Part shown: positions 5,239-5,374 of the stretch, in pieces
Layout: each line of letters opens with the position of its first letter
Numbering within the stretch: position 1 is the stretch's first letter
NCBI GenBank assembly: GCA_017476305.1
Contig: JAFVAA010000293.1
Location: forward strand, 1 to 5,374
Direction: 5' to 3'
Length of the DNA: 5,374 bases
DNA from: Lachnospiraceae bacterium
GTDB taxonomy: Bacteria > Bacillota > Clostridia > Lachnospirales > Lachnospiraceae
Position numbers and translations under genes: made by a program
Notes under the pieces: generated by a model
Databases searched by the model: none
Told to the model about the DNA's origin: nothing
Seen by the model: only the letters and a program-made list of their open reading frames with translations

Positions 5239-5374
5239 AACAAACGATATGGTGGTACGCATATTTTTATTGATGAGGTACATCATTTAAAAAACTGGCA
5301 GCTCATAATCAAAAATATATATGATGATTTCCCGAATATGAACATCGTATACACAGGCTCCTCTTTATTAAAGA
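5239..5374 (+). pseudogene. 5'-truncated AAA-type ATPase remnant (AAA_14-like), continues past window end
   Basis: Reading from 5239 gives NKRYGGTHIFIDEVHHLKNW, then QLIIKNIYDDFPNMNIVYTGSSLLK to the window edge. This matches the middle of the AAA_14 (often with DUF4143) ATPases: GGTH followed by Walker B (FIDEV), then the NIYDDFP segment and the sensor-like IVYTGSS. An in-frame TGA (5236-5238) stands just before it, there is no start codon or ribosome binding site ahead of Walker B, and the Walker A P-loop part, normally about 70-80 residues earlier, is absent because the HAD gene ends at 5230. It is therefore a broken copy, unless an upstream part has been moved elsewhere. Whether the C-terminal half is intact cannot be judged here. 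Confidence 0.72.

Overview
The window looks like chromosomal DNA of a low-to-mid-GC anaerobic Firmicute, most likely a Lachnospiraceae/Clostridia member. This rests on AAAGGAG-type ribosome binding sites, sigma-A-like promoters, and above all an adjacent pair encoding a NifU-like iron-sulfur scaffold and a GGGtGRT-family protein, an arrangement I recall from Clostridia. The species cannot be named from the sequence alone. All recognised genes lie on the + strand.

Layout. (1) 1-1170 is the C-terminal part of a type IA DNA topoisomerase (TopB, topoisomerase III class) of the kind often carried by Firmicute conjugative elements; its start lies left of the window. (2) 1171-1374 is non-coding and holds a 103-base imperfect palindrome (1242-1344). 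(3) 1375-2046 encodes a stand-alone left-handed beta-helix (hexapeptide repeat) sugar-nucleotide-type acyltransferase resembling the C-terminal half of GlmU. (4) 2047-2535 is non-coding. It holds a 234-base fold-back element with 14-base perfect terminal inverted repeats and an 8-base flanking duplication (a MITE-like insertion), then tandem candidate promoters and a leader. (5) 2536-3228 and 3252-4262 form a two-gene operon: the NifU-like scaffold and the GGGtGRT protein. Both use CGT arginine codons heavily, as strongly expressed genes do. (6) 4263-4576 holds a strong candidate promoter, a possible roughly 124-nt small RNA, a 14-bp-stem terminator, and a second promoter with a 17-base dyad in its spacer. 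(7) 4577-5230 encodes a HAD-superfamily phosphatase. (8) 5239-5374 is a 5'-truncated remnant of an AAA-type ATPase (AAA_14-like) that runs off the right edge.

How the parts relate. The only clear functional unit is the scaffold/GGGtGRT operon. It has its own upstream promoter region and a downstream terminator. The GGGtGRT family has no established biochemical function that I know of; its cysteines and its scaffold neighbour point to iron-sulfur or other thiol chemistry. The topoisomerase end, the two palindromic elements and the broken ATPase suggest that the flanks have been reshaped by mobile DNA. The acyltransferase and the HAD phosphatase look like independent single-gene units.
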